A stretch of DNA of 64,000 nucleotides from G963667855 sp963667855 (GTDB taxonomy: Bacteria; Planctomycetota; Phycisphaerae; UBA1845), in the NCBI GenBank assembly GCA_963667855.2, contig CAXXKI010000021.1, positions 116,910 through 180,909 of the forward strand, read 5' to 3'. This document shows, piece after piece, positions 55,142 through 63,759 of the stretch. A program made the position numbers and the translations under genes. The stretch's first letter is position 1. Every line of letters starts with the position of its first letter. A model generated the notes under the pieces. That model was not told the DNA's origin and made no database searches. It was given only the letters and a program-made list of their open reading frames with translations.

Positions 55142-55708
55142 CTAAGAACCTTTACCACCGGACCATTGAAGCTTATATACTCCGGGTTTCATGACATACG
55201 GCGGTTCTATAGGCGTATTTGTATCTATATTCTTGAGCTGTGATCCGACCGATTCTTCAAATCTCAATTCTATATTATACTTTGTCTCCAATATAATATT
55301 TATAAACGGTATATTTATATTTTCTTGTCCAGCTCGTATCGAGATAATAGCAGCTTTATCCTCGCCGCTCTCTTCACCCACAAGAGAGAAGTCTATGCCC
55401 ATGTATTTTTGACCATCGATTTCGTATAGCCCCGAAGTCTTTCGCATAGCGGGCCATACGTCTTTGAAATCGGAGTTCATAATGGGGCCAAAACACTCGA
55501 TACGATTAGTAAGCTCTCCTTCAATTCGGTTCTCAATCGTAACCACTAGCGCAGTGGGACTGTACCTTTTTCCTTGCGGGATCCAAGATACGAGGAATAT
55601 AACGACAACCAGAAAAACGAGGAGAACCAATAATTTCCTGCGGCAATCTAGCAACTTTTTACTATCCTTTTGTTTCTTATATTGGCTCTCACTCATACTC
55701 CTATCCAT
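55142..55708 (-). CDS. Membrane-anchored hypothetical protein downstream of an RHS tip
   Basis: 188 residues from the ATG at 55708; a start four codons further in is possible. A basic N-terminus and one membrane helix (LLVLLVFLVVVIFLVSWI, about 26-43) precede a ~145-residue extracytoplasmic domain without a recognised family. It is AT-richer than the core genes. It lies 66 bases downstream of the RHS C-terminal tip on the same strand, the usual place for an immunity gene. A membrane-anchored immunity protein is conceivable but unproven. Confidence 0.5.
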   Translation of the reverse strand: MDRSMSESQYKKQKDSKKLLDCRRKLLVLLVFLVVVIFLVSWIPQGKRYSPTALVVTIENRIEGELTNRIECFGPIMNSDFKDVWPAMRKTSGLYEIDGQKYMGIDFSLVGEESGEDKAAIISIRAGQENINIPFINIILETKYNIELRFEESVGSQLKNIDTNTPIEPPYVMKPGVYKLQWSGGKGS

Positions 55709-55773
55709 ATAAGCCAATTGGTCACTAATTGTTACATTCTCGTAAGCGGTCGCATTAAAACCGGTGTTTCCTT

Positions 55774-56618
55774 TTAGTCTATAAGGGCACTAACGCCATC
55801 GTCTATATATGTAGTATATGATCCGATATTTTTAATGCTAGTACCGCCTTTGCAGCAACACTTTATTTCGATATGATGCGTTTCAATTGAGCCTTGATCT
55901 TCCATCCGAAGCCGAATTTTCCAAGGAAGAGACCATTTAAGTATTCCTACAGAAAGTGTGAAATCGAATTTATCTGCCACGAATATCCTGACAATTCTAC
56001 GTGTTATAACTCCAGGAAAACCGTTTCCACAATGCCGATTTCTGTCGATAACTTCATACTTAATAGATTGCTCCGCTTGCCATCCAGGGACTCCAAACGA
56101 AGCATTCATTAGAAGTTCATCTCCCAATGTAAGGTTATCTTTCGATTGTACAGGGAATAGTATTAATTGCCATTTGCTATTACACTCCCATTCAAACCAT
56201 ACTTTCCATTCGTACCAGCAGTTGCGGGCCATTTCTTCTCGGCCAGAGGTTTCCCAGCGTTCTCTTTCTCCAATTGGATCTATTGCTAAACTCGGTCGAT
56301 TGTTTACGTACATATAGAGGTTCAACCCTCCGCGTTCACCAATCGGATCACGACTAATCCACCGACCGAGATCGTAGGAATAATACCGTTTTATCCAATA
56401 CCCCAATCCAGTCTCATCATCCACTGGCTTCGTACTGAAGCGATAAGGCTGATCGTATTCTCCACCGATGGTGGTAGAGCCCGTTCCGGCGGGGGGGTTA
56501 AGCCGCGCACCGAACGGTGCGTAGTCATACTTAACGGCGATGGTGCCGTATTTCGTTCTGTAATGCTCCAGTCGGAACTGGACAAACGCTCCGTTTGGGA
56601 TATTTATATTTGACCCCT
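55774..56618 (-). pseudogene. RHS-repeat protein C-terminal fragment, 5' cut by an IS3 element
   Basis: The fragment begins inside the RHS core: YDYAPFGARLNPPAG, YRFSTKPVDDETGLGYW, YYSYDLGRWISRDPIGERGG and NLYMYVNNRPSLAIDPIG are the RHS-associated core signature. A ~165-residue variable tip follows (IGERERWETSGREEMARNCW onward) with several Cys (CCCKGG near the end). The tip has no family I recognise; in this class it is often a toxin. The upstream part is lost where the IS3 element begins (about 56611), so the protein cannot be made whole here. Confidence 0.75.
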
Positions 56619-56635
56619 TAATGGAGGCGTAAATT

Positions 56636-56953
56636 ATGAGTAGGCAACGGCGAAATTTCAGCGGTAGCGAGAAGATGTCCATTCTGCGGGAGCATTTGAT
56701 CGAGCATATACCGGTATCGGACATTTGCGACAAGCACGGCATTCAGCCGACGCTTTTCTACCTTTGGCAAAAGAAATTGTTCGAGGAAGGGGCCGGTGTC
56801 TTCGATCGACCGGAGAAACAATCCACCCGTCAGAAGTCGGCCGACGCGGCGAAAATCGAAAAACTCGAGGCCAAGCTGCAGCAGAAAAACGAGGTTCTCG
56901 GCGAACTTATGGGCGAACATATCGCGCTAAAAAAAAGTCTTGGGGAGATCTGA
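56636..56953 (+). CDS. IS3 family OrfA
   Basis: 105 residues. An HTH domain of the transposase-8 type (RRNFSGSEKMSILREHL, PVSDICDKHGIQPTLFYLW) is followed by a leucine-zipper-like coiled coil (KIEKLEAKLQQKNEVLGELM). It ends GEI just after an A8 run at 56929-56936 followed by G. A -1 shift there joins it to the OrfB frame, giving the OrfAB transposase typical of IS3 elements. It probably binds the terminal repeats. Confidence 0.88.
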   Translation: MSRQRRNFSGSEKMSILREHLIEHIPVSDICDKHGIQPTLFYLWQKKLFEEGAGVFDRPEKQSTRQKSADAAKIEKLEAKLQQKNEVLGELMGEHIALKKSLGEI

Positions 56954-57309
56954 CAGGCCAATGGGTGCCTCACGATACCCGGGATTCGCTGGTTGATTTC
57001 GTCGAAAAATGGTCCGCAAAAACGGAGCTGACCGCCAGGCACCTGGTCGGCCATATAGGCATAACCAGAAGCAAGTACTACGATTGGCGAAAGCGGTTCG
57101 GCAAAGTCAACGAACACAACGCGCGTGTCCCGCGAGATCACTGGCTTGAAGATTGGGAGAAACGTGCCATCGTGGATTTCCATACACAGTATCCGCTGGA
57201 AGGGTATCGCCGGTTGACGTTCATGATGCTCGATCGGAATGTGGTGGCCACCAGCCCCACGAGCGTCTATCGGGTCCTGAGTGCGGCGGGAGTTTTACAG
57301 CAATGGAAT

Positions 57310-58634
57310 CACTAGTGTCCGGTTATAAGTCGAATAATATCAACTGGTTACAGTTTTGATCTGTTTCCATATCGGGCCGATGTTCCGAAAACGCCTGTGT
57401 AATAGATGTTTTTTCGAATAACCCAACGCTCAGAATCTGTAGAATTGTGTAGAGGCTATGTTCGAGGCCGAGCCGCTTCTTTACGATGGCTACGAGTACG
57501 TAAACACAGACAGCTATCCAGATCTGTGTTTTCACGGCATTCTCTGAAGTCCCGTAAAATGCTTTGATTCTCAAGTGCTGCTTGATCCACTTGAAGAACA
57601 ACTCCACATGCCAACGGGCTTTGTACAATCGCGTGATGGTATACGCAGGTAGTGTGAAGTTGTTTGTAAGAAACACCAATCGCTTGCCCGTTTCAGAATC
57701 AACATAGACGACGCGGCGCATTGTTTCCGGGTAGTCCTTTTGAGATTGTACTCCTGTAAGCAAAATAGTCTGATCGCATCGCAGCCCGGTTGTCTTGTCG
57801 ACAGTACGAGAATAACGCCTCTCGCATTGAAAGTTGCTCTTGGCTCTTGTGACAAAAAAGGCAGACGCTTGGTGTAATGCATAGAGTCGTTTGAAGTCGA
57901 CATAGTCGCGATCCATTACGTAGATGGAACCAGCCTCGGGAATTATGATGTCCAGAACATTAACATCATGCAGTTTTCCGTCTGAAATATGGATGAATTC
58001 GGGAATATTGCCTCGAAGGTTAAGCAAGGTATGCAGTTTAATAGCACCTTTTTTCTTTCGAAACCTCGCCCATGGAAATAGCGAAAGACACAAGTCAATC
58101 GTGCTGGCATCGAGGGCATAAACGGTATTGTCCAGTTCCAAACCGAAGTGTTCGTTGGCATACAGCATTCGGGCCTCTGCGATCAGTACTTGGGCAAAGT
58201 CTGCATAGATACGCCAATCCCGGTTCTCGTTTGTGTCGGCCAAAGTACTGCGTGATACGTTGCCACGAATGCCAACATGAAAGAGTTTCGGTTTCAAAAC
58301 ATTCAGGCATGTAACAATATCGCGCAGGCTCTCCCTATATGTAAGTTGAGCAAAGGCCATGCAAAGAAACTGGTCGTAACAAGAAAAAGTACGCACCCGC
58401 CGGTTGCCACAATAACGTCGCACGCACTTGTCGTACTCGTACTTGGGAAGAAAATCCATGAGTTGGGCAAACACGTAACGGCCCGAATGCATCAGCCACC
58501 TCCTCCTTGTCGAAAAGGAAGAATTATGGCCGAAACGTCACTCCGAGTTGAAATCAAAAAAAACTGAAACGCGCACAACTCATGAATTATCAATAGATTA
58601 TGGCGATAACGTATTTTTTAACCGGACACTAGTG
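57310..58634 (-). mobile_element. IS4-type insertion sequence nested in IS3 orfB
   Basis: 1325 bases bounded by perfect 16-bp inverted repeats, CACTAGTGTCCGGTTA at 57310 and TAACCGGACACTAGTG ending at 58634. Both sides carry the direct repeat CAATGGAAT (57301-57309 and 58635-58643), the 9-bp target duplication. It encodes one transposase. Confidence 0.93.
57323..58492 (-). CDS. IS4-family transposase (DDE type, DUF4372 N-terminus)
   Basis: 389 residues. The N-terminal SGRYVFAQLMDFLPKYEYDK segment with CYDQFLCMAFAQLTYRESLRD is the DUF4372 domain that precedes DDE_Tnp_1 in ISL-like IS4 members. The DDE residues include D in YALDASTIDLCLSLFPWA, D in YVMDRDYVDF and E in the YKARWHVELFFKWIKQHLRI helix (Y-(2)-R-(3)-E-(6)-K signature). 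It is full length and probably active. It is transcribed opposite to the interrupted IS3 genes. Confidence 0.92.
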   Translation of the reverse strand: MHSGRYVFAQLMDFLPKYEYDKCVRRYCGNRRVRTFSCYDQFLCMAFAQLTYRESLRDIVTCLNVLKPKLFHVGIRGNVSRSTLADTNENRDWRIYADFAQVLIAEARMLYANEHFGLELDNTVYALDASTIDLCLSLFPWARFRKKKGAIKLHTLLNLRGNIPEFIHISDGKLHDVNVLDIIIPEAGSIYVMDRDYVDFKRLYALHQASAFFVTRAKSNFQCERRYSRTVDKTTGLRCDQTILLTGVQSQKDYPETMRRVVYVDSETGKRLVFLTNNFTLPAYTITRLYKARWHVELFFKWIKQHLRIKAFYGTSENAVKTQIWIAVCVYVLVAIVKKRLGLEHSLYTILQILSVGLFEKTSITQAFSEHRPDMETDQNCNQLILFDL

Positions 58635-59454
58635 CAATGGAATAAAAAAACGTCGCGCAAGGGAACCGGTTTTGTGCAGCCATTACAGGTGCACGAGCAT
58701 TGGCATACGGATATATCGTATATCAATATCGCCGGGACATTCTACTATTTGTGCAGTGTTCTGGACGGCTGCAGCAGATACATAGTTCATTGGGAGATTC
58801 GCGAAGCGATGCTGGAAGCGGATGTCGAAATAGTTCTTCAGCGTGCCAGGGAAAAATTTCCCGATGCGTTTCCCCGGATCATTTCGGATAATGGTCCGCA
58901 GTTTATCGCCAGCGACTTCAAGGAGTTCATCAGAATCAGCGGGATGACCCACGTGAGAACATCGCCGTATTATCCGCAGAGCAACGGCAAGCTGGAGCGG
59001 TTTCACCGTTCGATCAAGCACGAGTGTATTCGTCCGGGAACGCCTTTGACATTGGAGGAAGCCCAACGGCTGGTCGACGGTTACGTGCGGTATTACAACG
59101 AAGTGAGATTGCACAGTGCCATAGGTTTTGTGACTCCGTCTGACAAGCTTACCGGCCGGGACGCGGCTATTTTTGCTGAGCGGGATCGCAAGCTGGCAGC
59201 TGCTCGCGAGCAGAGACGACAGCGGCGGCGACAGCAAAACTCCGCGATAACAGTGGAGGCTGCATGCCCCCGGAGTTCCGTCGCCTCGGCGTCGCTTCAT
59301 AAACCTCTGGGCGATGCCGAGGCGATGGAGCGGAGGGGACACCCCGACAAGTTCCCGACCCGAGGCCGAGCAGGAGAAAATAAACTTGTGGAAATTGCAT
59401 AAGTCAGTACATTAAACGTGAAGGGCGATTGTCCATTTTACGCTGAACCATTAC

Positions 59455-59629
59455 ATATGCACTCCGTTCGATTCGTTGGTGGTGCTGTCATTACCCGGCA
59501 CGTAATTACGCCGATCTATCAATTCGACAAAACCGCATGGAATCCAGTCATTGCGAAACGCGCGGCATTTAAGGAGTGCTGCTATTTAGTACCCACGTCT
59601 CCAACAACGCTGACCGTATCCCGAATTCC
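59455..59629. other. Short stretch between IS3 and family C copy 2
   Basis: No gene, repeat or remnant is recognised. It does not visibly continue the RHS coding sequence that the IS3 interrupted on its other side. Confidence 0.35.
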
Positions 59630-59949
59630 GGGGACGCCTTACTTGATTCAATCCTTACTCTTTGAATCTCATGCTTGCGGCCTCGGGCTGCTTGGCTTTT
59701 TATTACTCGTCCCATTTCATTTATCAAGATGGTTCTTCCGCATAATCTGTAGCAGAGTTAATTCAATAAACTGTCCCTCGATATTGATAATCATAATCCC
59801 AACTGCCCGCTTCGGACCGTAGCGAGGAGGTAAACTCGTTGCGTTCATTATGCCCGTGAGACTGATTGAACGAAGCCACAAACGCCGAACCGCAGATATT
59901 CTCCATAAACTATACGGGGCATTGGTTGAATTAAGTAAACTGTCCCCCG
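59630..59949. repeat. Family C repeat, copy 2
   Basis: GGGGACGCCTTACTTGATTC to AATTAAGTAAACTGTCCCCC, with the same interior as copy 1 and only scattered substitutions. Confidence 0.85.
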
Positions 59950-60170
59950 AACTCCCTGAACTCCCTCACCTCTTGAATACCAGAATTATGCTTCATAGTG
60001 ATTTCGCTTCCTGGAATTCAAGACCACACCTGCAAAAACTCGTTCTCCACGCCGTTCTTGAATAAAGTTAACGGGTCATCTCCCAAATAGCGTTCGCTAA
60101 AGAAACGATACAGGGCAATATGGTAAGCATAATACCAGCAAGGTTCAAACCGACTCGCTGCCTGTTAGTC

Positions 60171-62661
60171 TCAATCACGTATATCCCGCTTTCCATCAGA
60201 TGGCGCGTCGGGTAGACCTGGGTGATTACTCACCCAAGCCCCCCACAGATCCGGACATGCACGATTAGCGCATCCGGCTCCTCGAATCATGGTTTCGCTG
60301 CGAACGGTATACAGAGTGTACGACAACCGGTTTTGGCAGCGGGTAGCGGTCAAGAAGACGGACAAACGTCGGCCACCCAAAGTACGACTTTTGCGAACGA
60401 CGTCCGAGCCATTTCTTCCAGATACGCTTAACCCCTTCCCAATAACGTTCTAATGAAACACCGTTACCGGTAATACCGTAGTAGGCATAATGTCCGCGCA
60501 TCTTCCGGGCAAGCTGAACATGCTGCTCGCAAACCCGAAGGTGCCGGTTAACCCTGCACCACTTCGATATTCCCTTCAGAGATCGACTCAACCGGTTTGA
60601 GGCGGTCTTACGCTTGACCACCCAATACCCACGCCAGGAACGACCCCAGTAGTGTGTAAAGCCCAGGAAGTCAAACGTCCCGGGACCACTGCCATCAGGT
60701 TGCTCGCCTTTACGTGGCGGTCGGTTAAAGCGAACCAGGCGGGTCTTCTCTGGATGAAGTTTCAGACCGTACTTGCCAAATCGCTTCGGAAGTACCGCCA
60801 TAACTTTACGAGCGTCATCCTCATTGGTAAACCCAATAACGAAGTCGTCCGCATAGCGGATAATGAATGTTCCGCCACGCAGATGTGATTTAACCACCTG
60901 GTCGTACCATTCATCTAATACATAATGTAGATAAAGGTTCGCCAGAATCGGAGAGATCACTCCGCCTTGAGGTGTCCCACTGGTTGGACGATGCAGACAT
61001 CCATCTTCCAGGATACCTGCTTTCAGCCATTTACCTATTAATCGTACCAGTACACCATCACGCACCCGTCGCTTGAGAATCTCTCGCAGATGAGCGTGGT
61101 CCAGAGCATCGAAGAAGCCCTGGATGTCCACTTCCAGTACCCAGCTTACCCTAATCGACTTGCACTGCTCATAGAATGACTCTAGAGCCTGATGGGCCGA
61201 TCGGCCTGGACGGAAGCCATACGAACAGTCCATGAAATCTTGCTCGTATACTGCTTCCAATACCATCGCTACCGCACGTTGAAGCACCTTGTCTTCAAAC
61301 GTCGGTATGCCAATAGGACGTGTCTTGCCACCCGGGCCTTTGGGGATATGAACCCGCCGTACCGGAGGCGCTTTGTAACGCCCTGATTTCGCTCGATCCA
61401 ACAATGATTGGAGATTGTTCATCAGATCAATTGAATACGAGGCCGCCGTCTCTTGATCGACGCCCGGAGCCGCATCCTTACGTACCTGATCATACGCTAC
61501 TCGCAACCAGTCAAGGTCGATATGGTGGGCCAGTGCAGTGAAACTCGTCTGCGGACCTAGTCTCGCCAGCTGTGCTATCCGATGTTGTTTCGTTAACACG
61601 CGATCGAATGTCTGTGCATCCGCCGTGTTGCCCTTCATCGATTCCATGTTTCGGCATCGCCTTCCTTCCACGGGGTCTCTCACGGGTGAAATTCCCCCGC
61701 TTCAACAGTACTATTCGATGCTCCGACTTCCTGCCGTTCATCCTGCCGCACTTCGTTGCCTTCGTTTGGCAGTACCAACCGTGTGTCTGTCTTCGCTCCT
61801 CACGACGCCTGACACGCGCGTCGCAGGCCAGGGGCTGATTATTCCGGGTAGCCCCCATCCGGATCATATCGACTGGAAACGACAGGATCTCCCACGTTCC
61901 TGAGGAACCACAGTATGCACATGCCCTGCTCTTAGACCCCGGTGGGATCGAATGCGCCAGACCATTACGGCGACTCGATGCTGCCTTCCGTACAGGATGC
62001 GGACGACGTCGGCTCCCACAAATAGCCCTCTTTCGAGGCTCGATCACACGGCCTATGCACTCGCTGTCTACGCTTCGTCATGATGGTTACCCAGCACAAC
62101 GCAAGACTCGCTTCCGGCTGCCGGTCAGCTTTGCCGGGCAGGACTAAACCCGCCAGGTTCCTACGAAAGATTTCACACAAATGAGTCATGGGCCCATAAT
62201 GCAATCCCCCTTTCTCAGGCTTTCGTGGCGCACCCACATTCCGGGCAAATACCGCCGCTCGCTCGAGAACTATACCCACAGTTTCCGCATGTTGGCTCCA
62301 TCTCGCTACAAGTATACCGCCTGACGTACAGTACGAGGCCCCCACCAACTGCGATCATGGCCAAACCAATATTGCCATTTAGCCAAACAGGATTAAAAGC
62401 TGTCGCGACGAAAACCCCTACTGGCACGTAGATGAGAGCGGTTAAAACAACAAAGGCTAACGGGCGAACCATCAACGCCCGTTGGCTGACTCGATTAAGG
62501 ATCGACCATTTCGGCACAGAAGTCCCTGTTTCCATCAGGTTAACACCACAGCTCGGACATAGAAAATCTCTGACCTCCGTGGTTAGTTTTTGGTTACATC
62601 TGGGGCATCGTACCAATGTAGCTGCATCTCCCGGTTCACAGTGTATATACGGTTCAAACAA
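60171..62661 (-). CDS. Zinc-ribbon membrane protein gene interrupted by a group II intron
   Basis: Exon 1 (62661-62234) encodes knuckles CPRCN and CPSCG, two membrane helices (PLAFVVLTALIYVPVGVFVA and IGLAMIAVGGGLVLYV), then CGNCGY and CPECG. Exon 2 (60207-60171) continues APSDGKRDIRD and stop. Joined across the intron, the last knuckle is completed as ICPECGAPSDG, giving about 154 residues. The start is uncertain: the only start codon in frame is a TTG at 62661, and a family C repeat ends just upstream. Zinc-ribbon membrane proteins of this kind are common in planctomycetes, with unknown function. Confidence 0.6.
60208..62233 (-). mobile_element. Group II intron with reverse transcriptase
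   Basis: About 2026 bases. The 5' end reads GTGCGCCACGAAAGCCTGAG and the 3' end has domain V (GAGCCGGATGCGC, TAAT loop, GTGCATGTCCGG at 60248-60280) followed by domain VI and GGTCTACCCGA. The order RNA domains - ORF - domain V/VI is standard. The exact 3' junction is inferred from restoring the host frame. Confidence 0.85.
60265..61683 (-). CDS. ltrA: Group II intron reverse transcriptase/maturase
   Basis: 472 residues from a GTG; an ATG at 61647 is an alternative start. RT motifs in order are KTRPIGIPTFEDKVLQRAV (RT2), YGFRPGRSAHQALE (RT3), VLEVDIQGFFDALDH (RT4), TSGTPQGGVISPILANLYLH (RT5), IIRYADDFVIG with the catalytic YADD, and KTRLVRF (RT7). A group II maturase domain follows (WCRVNRHLRVCEQHVQLARK, LERYWEG). 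No HNH endonuclease domain is present. The ORF end overlaps the start of domain V. Splicing and retrohoming proteins of this type act with the intron RNA. Confidence 0.92.
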   Translation of the reverse strand: MRDPVEGRRCRNMESMKGNTADAQTFDRVLTKQHRIAQLARLGPQTSFTALAHHIDLDWLRVAYDQVRKDAAPGVDQETAASYSIDLMNNLQSLLDRAKSGRYKAPPVRRVHIPKGPGGKTRPIGIPTFEDKVLQRAVAMVLEAVYEQDFMDCSYGFRPGRSAHQALESFYEQCKSIRVSWVLEVDIQGFFDALDHAHLREILKRRVRDGVLVRLIGKWLKAGILEDGCLHRPTSGTPQGGVISPILANLYLHYVLDEWYDQVVKSHLRGGTFIIRYADDFVIGFTNEDDARKVMAVLPKRFGKYGLKLHPEKTRLVRFNRPPRKGEQPDGSGPGTFDFLGFTHYWGRSWRGYWVVKRKTASNRLSRSLKGISKWCRVNRHLRVCEQHVQLARKMRGHYAYYGITGNGVSLERYWEGVKRIWKKWLGRRSQKSYFGWPTFVRLLDRYPLPKPVVVHSVYRSQRNHDSRSRMR

Positions 62662-62701
62662 CCATTTCCCGCCAGGCCGTATTCAGTGGACATCCTGATT
62701 C

Positions 62702-63030
62702 GAGGAACGCCCTACTAGATTTAACCCTAACCCTTACTCTTTATGTCTCATGTGTACGGCCTCTGCCTGCCTGGGCCTTTTTATTACTCGTCCCATTTTA
62801 TTTATCAAGATGGTTCTTCCGCATAATCTGTAGCAGAGTTAATTCAATAAACTGTCCCTCGATATTGATAATCATAATCCCAACTGCCCGCGTCGGACCG
62901 CAGCGAGGAGGTAAGTTCGTTGCAACCGTTATGCCCGTAAGACTGACTGAACGAAGCCGCAAACGCCGAACCGCAGATATTCTCCATAACCTATACGGGG
63001 CATTGGTTGAATTAAGTAAACTGTCCGCCG
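62702..63030. repeat. Family C repeat, copy 3
   Basis: GAGGAACGCCCTACTAGATT to AATTAAGTAAACTGTCCGCC, the most diverged of the three full copies. It separates the zinc-ribbon gene start from a small membrane-protein fragment. Confidence 0.8.
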
Positions 63031-63219
63031 AACTCAATTGCATCAAACCAATAATGATTCCGTACATTCCCAGTAACGCAAACAATACGCAGACGACGTT
63101 TATAACTTCTGTTAGAAATTTTTACCAGAAAAGTTGGTAATAATCGCTCCTGTAAAAATGGCAGGCCACACAGCAGCAGTGTAGGCTACTTTCTTACCTA
63201 AGCGCAACACTTCTTCCAA
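63031..63219 (-). pseudogene. Truncated small membrane-protein fragment
   Basis: From a TTG at 63219 the frame reads EEVLRLGKKVAYTAAVWPAI and FTGAIITNFSGKNF, then stops. In the -1 frame it continues FLTEVINVVCVLFALLGMYG and IIIGLMQL and is then cut by family C copy 3. An AAAAA run marks the presumed shift. The two-helix layout suggests a decayed small membrane protein; no family is recognised. Confidence 0.4.
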
Positions 63220-63258
63220 GATAGACCTCGCCTTCCTTTTTTCACGATTTATTGGTTC

Positions 63259-63495
63259 TCATCGAGTACTATCACCGGATTCGGAATTATCGTCACCTTT
63301 TCTACGTAAAACCAATATATGATATAACGCTAACATGAACCCACCGACACAAAACACAAATCCGCCCAACGTCAAATAAGATGGGACTTCATCATCAACA
63401 CGTATAAAAATCTGTGACATCCCGCAAAACCATCCCAATACAATCATTGTACTGTACGTCAAAAACAAACGTCGGTCTCGAGCTTTCCTGTTCAT
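63259..63495 (-). CDS. Small two-helix membrane protein
   Basis: 78 residues. A basic N-terminus (MNRKARDRR) leads into helix 1 (FLTYSTMIVLGWFCGMSQIF), a short acidic loop (RVDDEVPSYL), then helix 2 (GGFVFCVGGFMLALYHILVL) and a hydrophilic tail. No family is recognised and the upstream binding site is weak. It lies about 40 bases upstream of, and co-directional with, the truncated fragment ending at 63031, so the two may have formed a small operon before the repeat inserted. Confidence 0.5.
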   Translation of the reverse strand: MNRKARDRRLFLTYSTMIVLGWFCGMSQIFIRVDDEVPSYLTLGGFVFCVGGFMLALYHILVLRRKGDDNSESGDSTR

Positions 63496-63526
63496 GATTT
63501 CGTATCCGTATCGCTAATATCTAGCA

Positions 63527-63750
63527 CTACATCGCAAAGTTGCTGCCGATACACGTTCTCATTTTCCCCAAAGTGAGTCCTTTCCGGTGTAATTCCCGGA
63601 TTGTTTTCTTGCGATGACCACGCTTTGCCTGCGTGTTGCGATTCGTGTATAGCTGATTCTCATCGCGGTTTTTTCCAGTACCTGTTTACGGGCAGATCGC
63701 GGAAGTGCGATGGCCTCAAACCAGGCGGACACGGCTTCACGCAACTTGAC
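63527..63750 (-). pseudogene. Possible transposase C-terminal remnant
   Basis: One frame reads REAVSAWFEAIALPRSARKQ and VLEKTAMRISY. The neighbouring frame continues NTQAKRGHRKKTIRELHRKG and LTLGKMRTC. The basic, helical tail looks like the C-terminal end of a degenerate transposase, but the family cannot be named. It is broken by at least one frameshift and bordered by family C copy 4. Confidence 0.3.
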
Positions 63751-63759
63751 GGGAATCCC

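Larger units (their letters stand above)
56937..59402 (+). pseudogene. IS3 family OrfB (transposase), split by the nested IS4-type element
   Basis: The 5' part (56937-57309) reads KSWGDLTGQW to VLQQWN. The 3' part resumes at 58644 as KKTSRKGTGFVQ and ends at 59402. Removing the inserted element plus one 9-bp target copy restores one frame, QQWNKKTSRKG. The DDE residues are visible: HTDISYI, ISDNGPQF and NGKLERFHRS. It is intact apart from the insertion, so this is a recent event. Confidence 0.85.
56611..59454 (+). mobile_element. IS3-family insertion sequence, itself interrupted
   Basis: The left end has TAATGGAGGCGTAAA (56619-56633) and the right end TTTACGCTGAACCATTA (59438-59454), imperfect inverted repeats. 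It holds orfA, an A8G slippery run for -1 frameshifting, and orfB split by an IS4-type element. Without the inner element and its target copy it is about 1.5 kb. Exact ends are approximate. Confidence 0.8.

Noticed and set aside
59418..60065. Plus-strand frames of 70-134 codons in the family C repeats
   Set aside because: The frames are made mostly of repeat sequence and recur, with differences and shifts, in each copy. They show no start signals.
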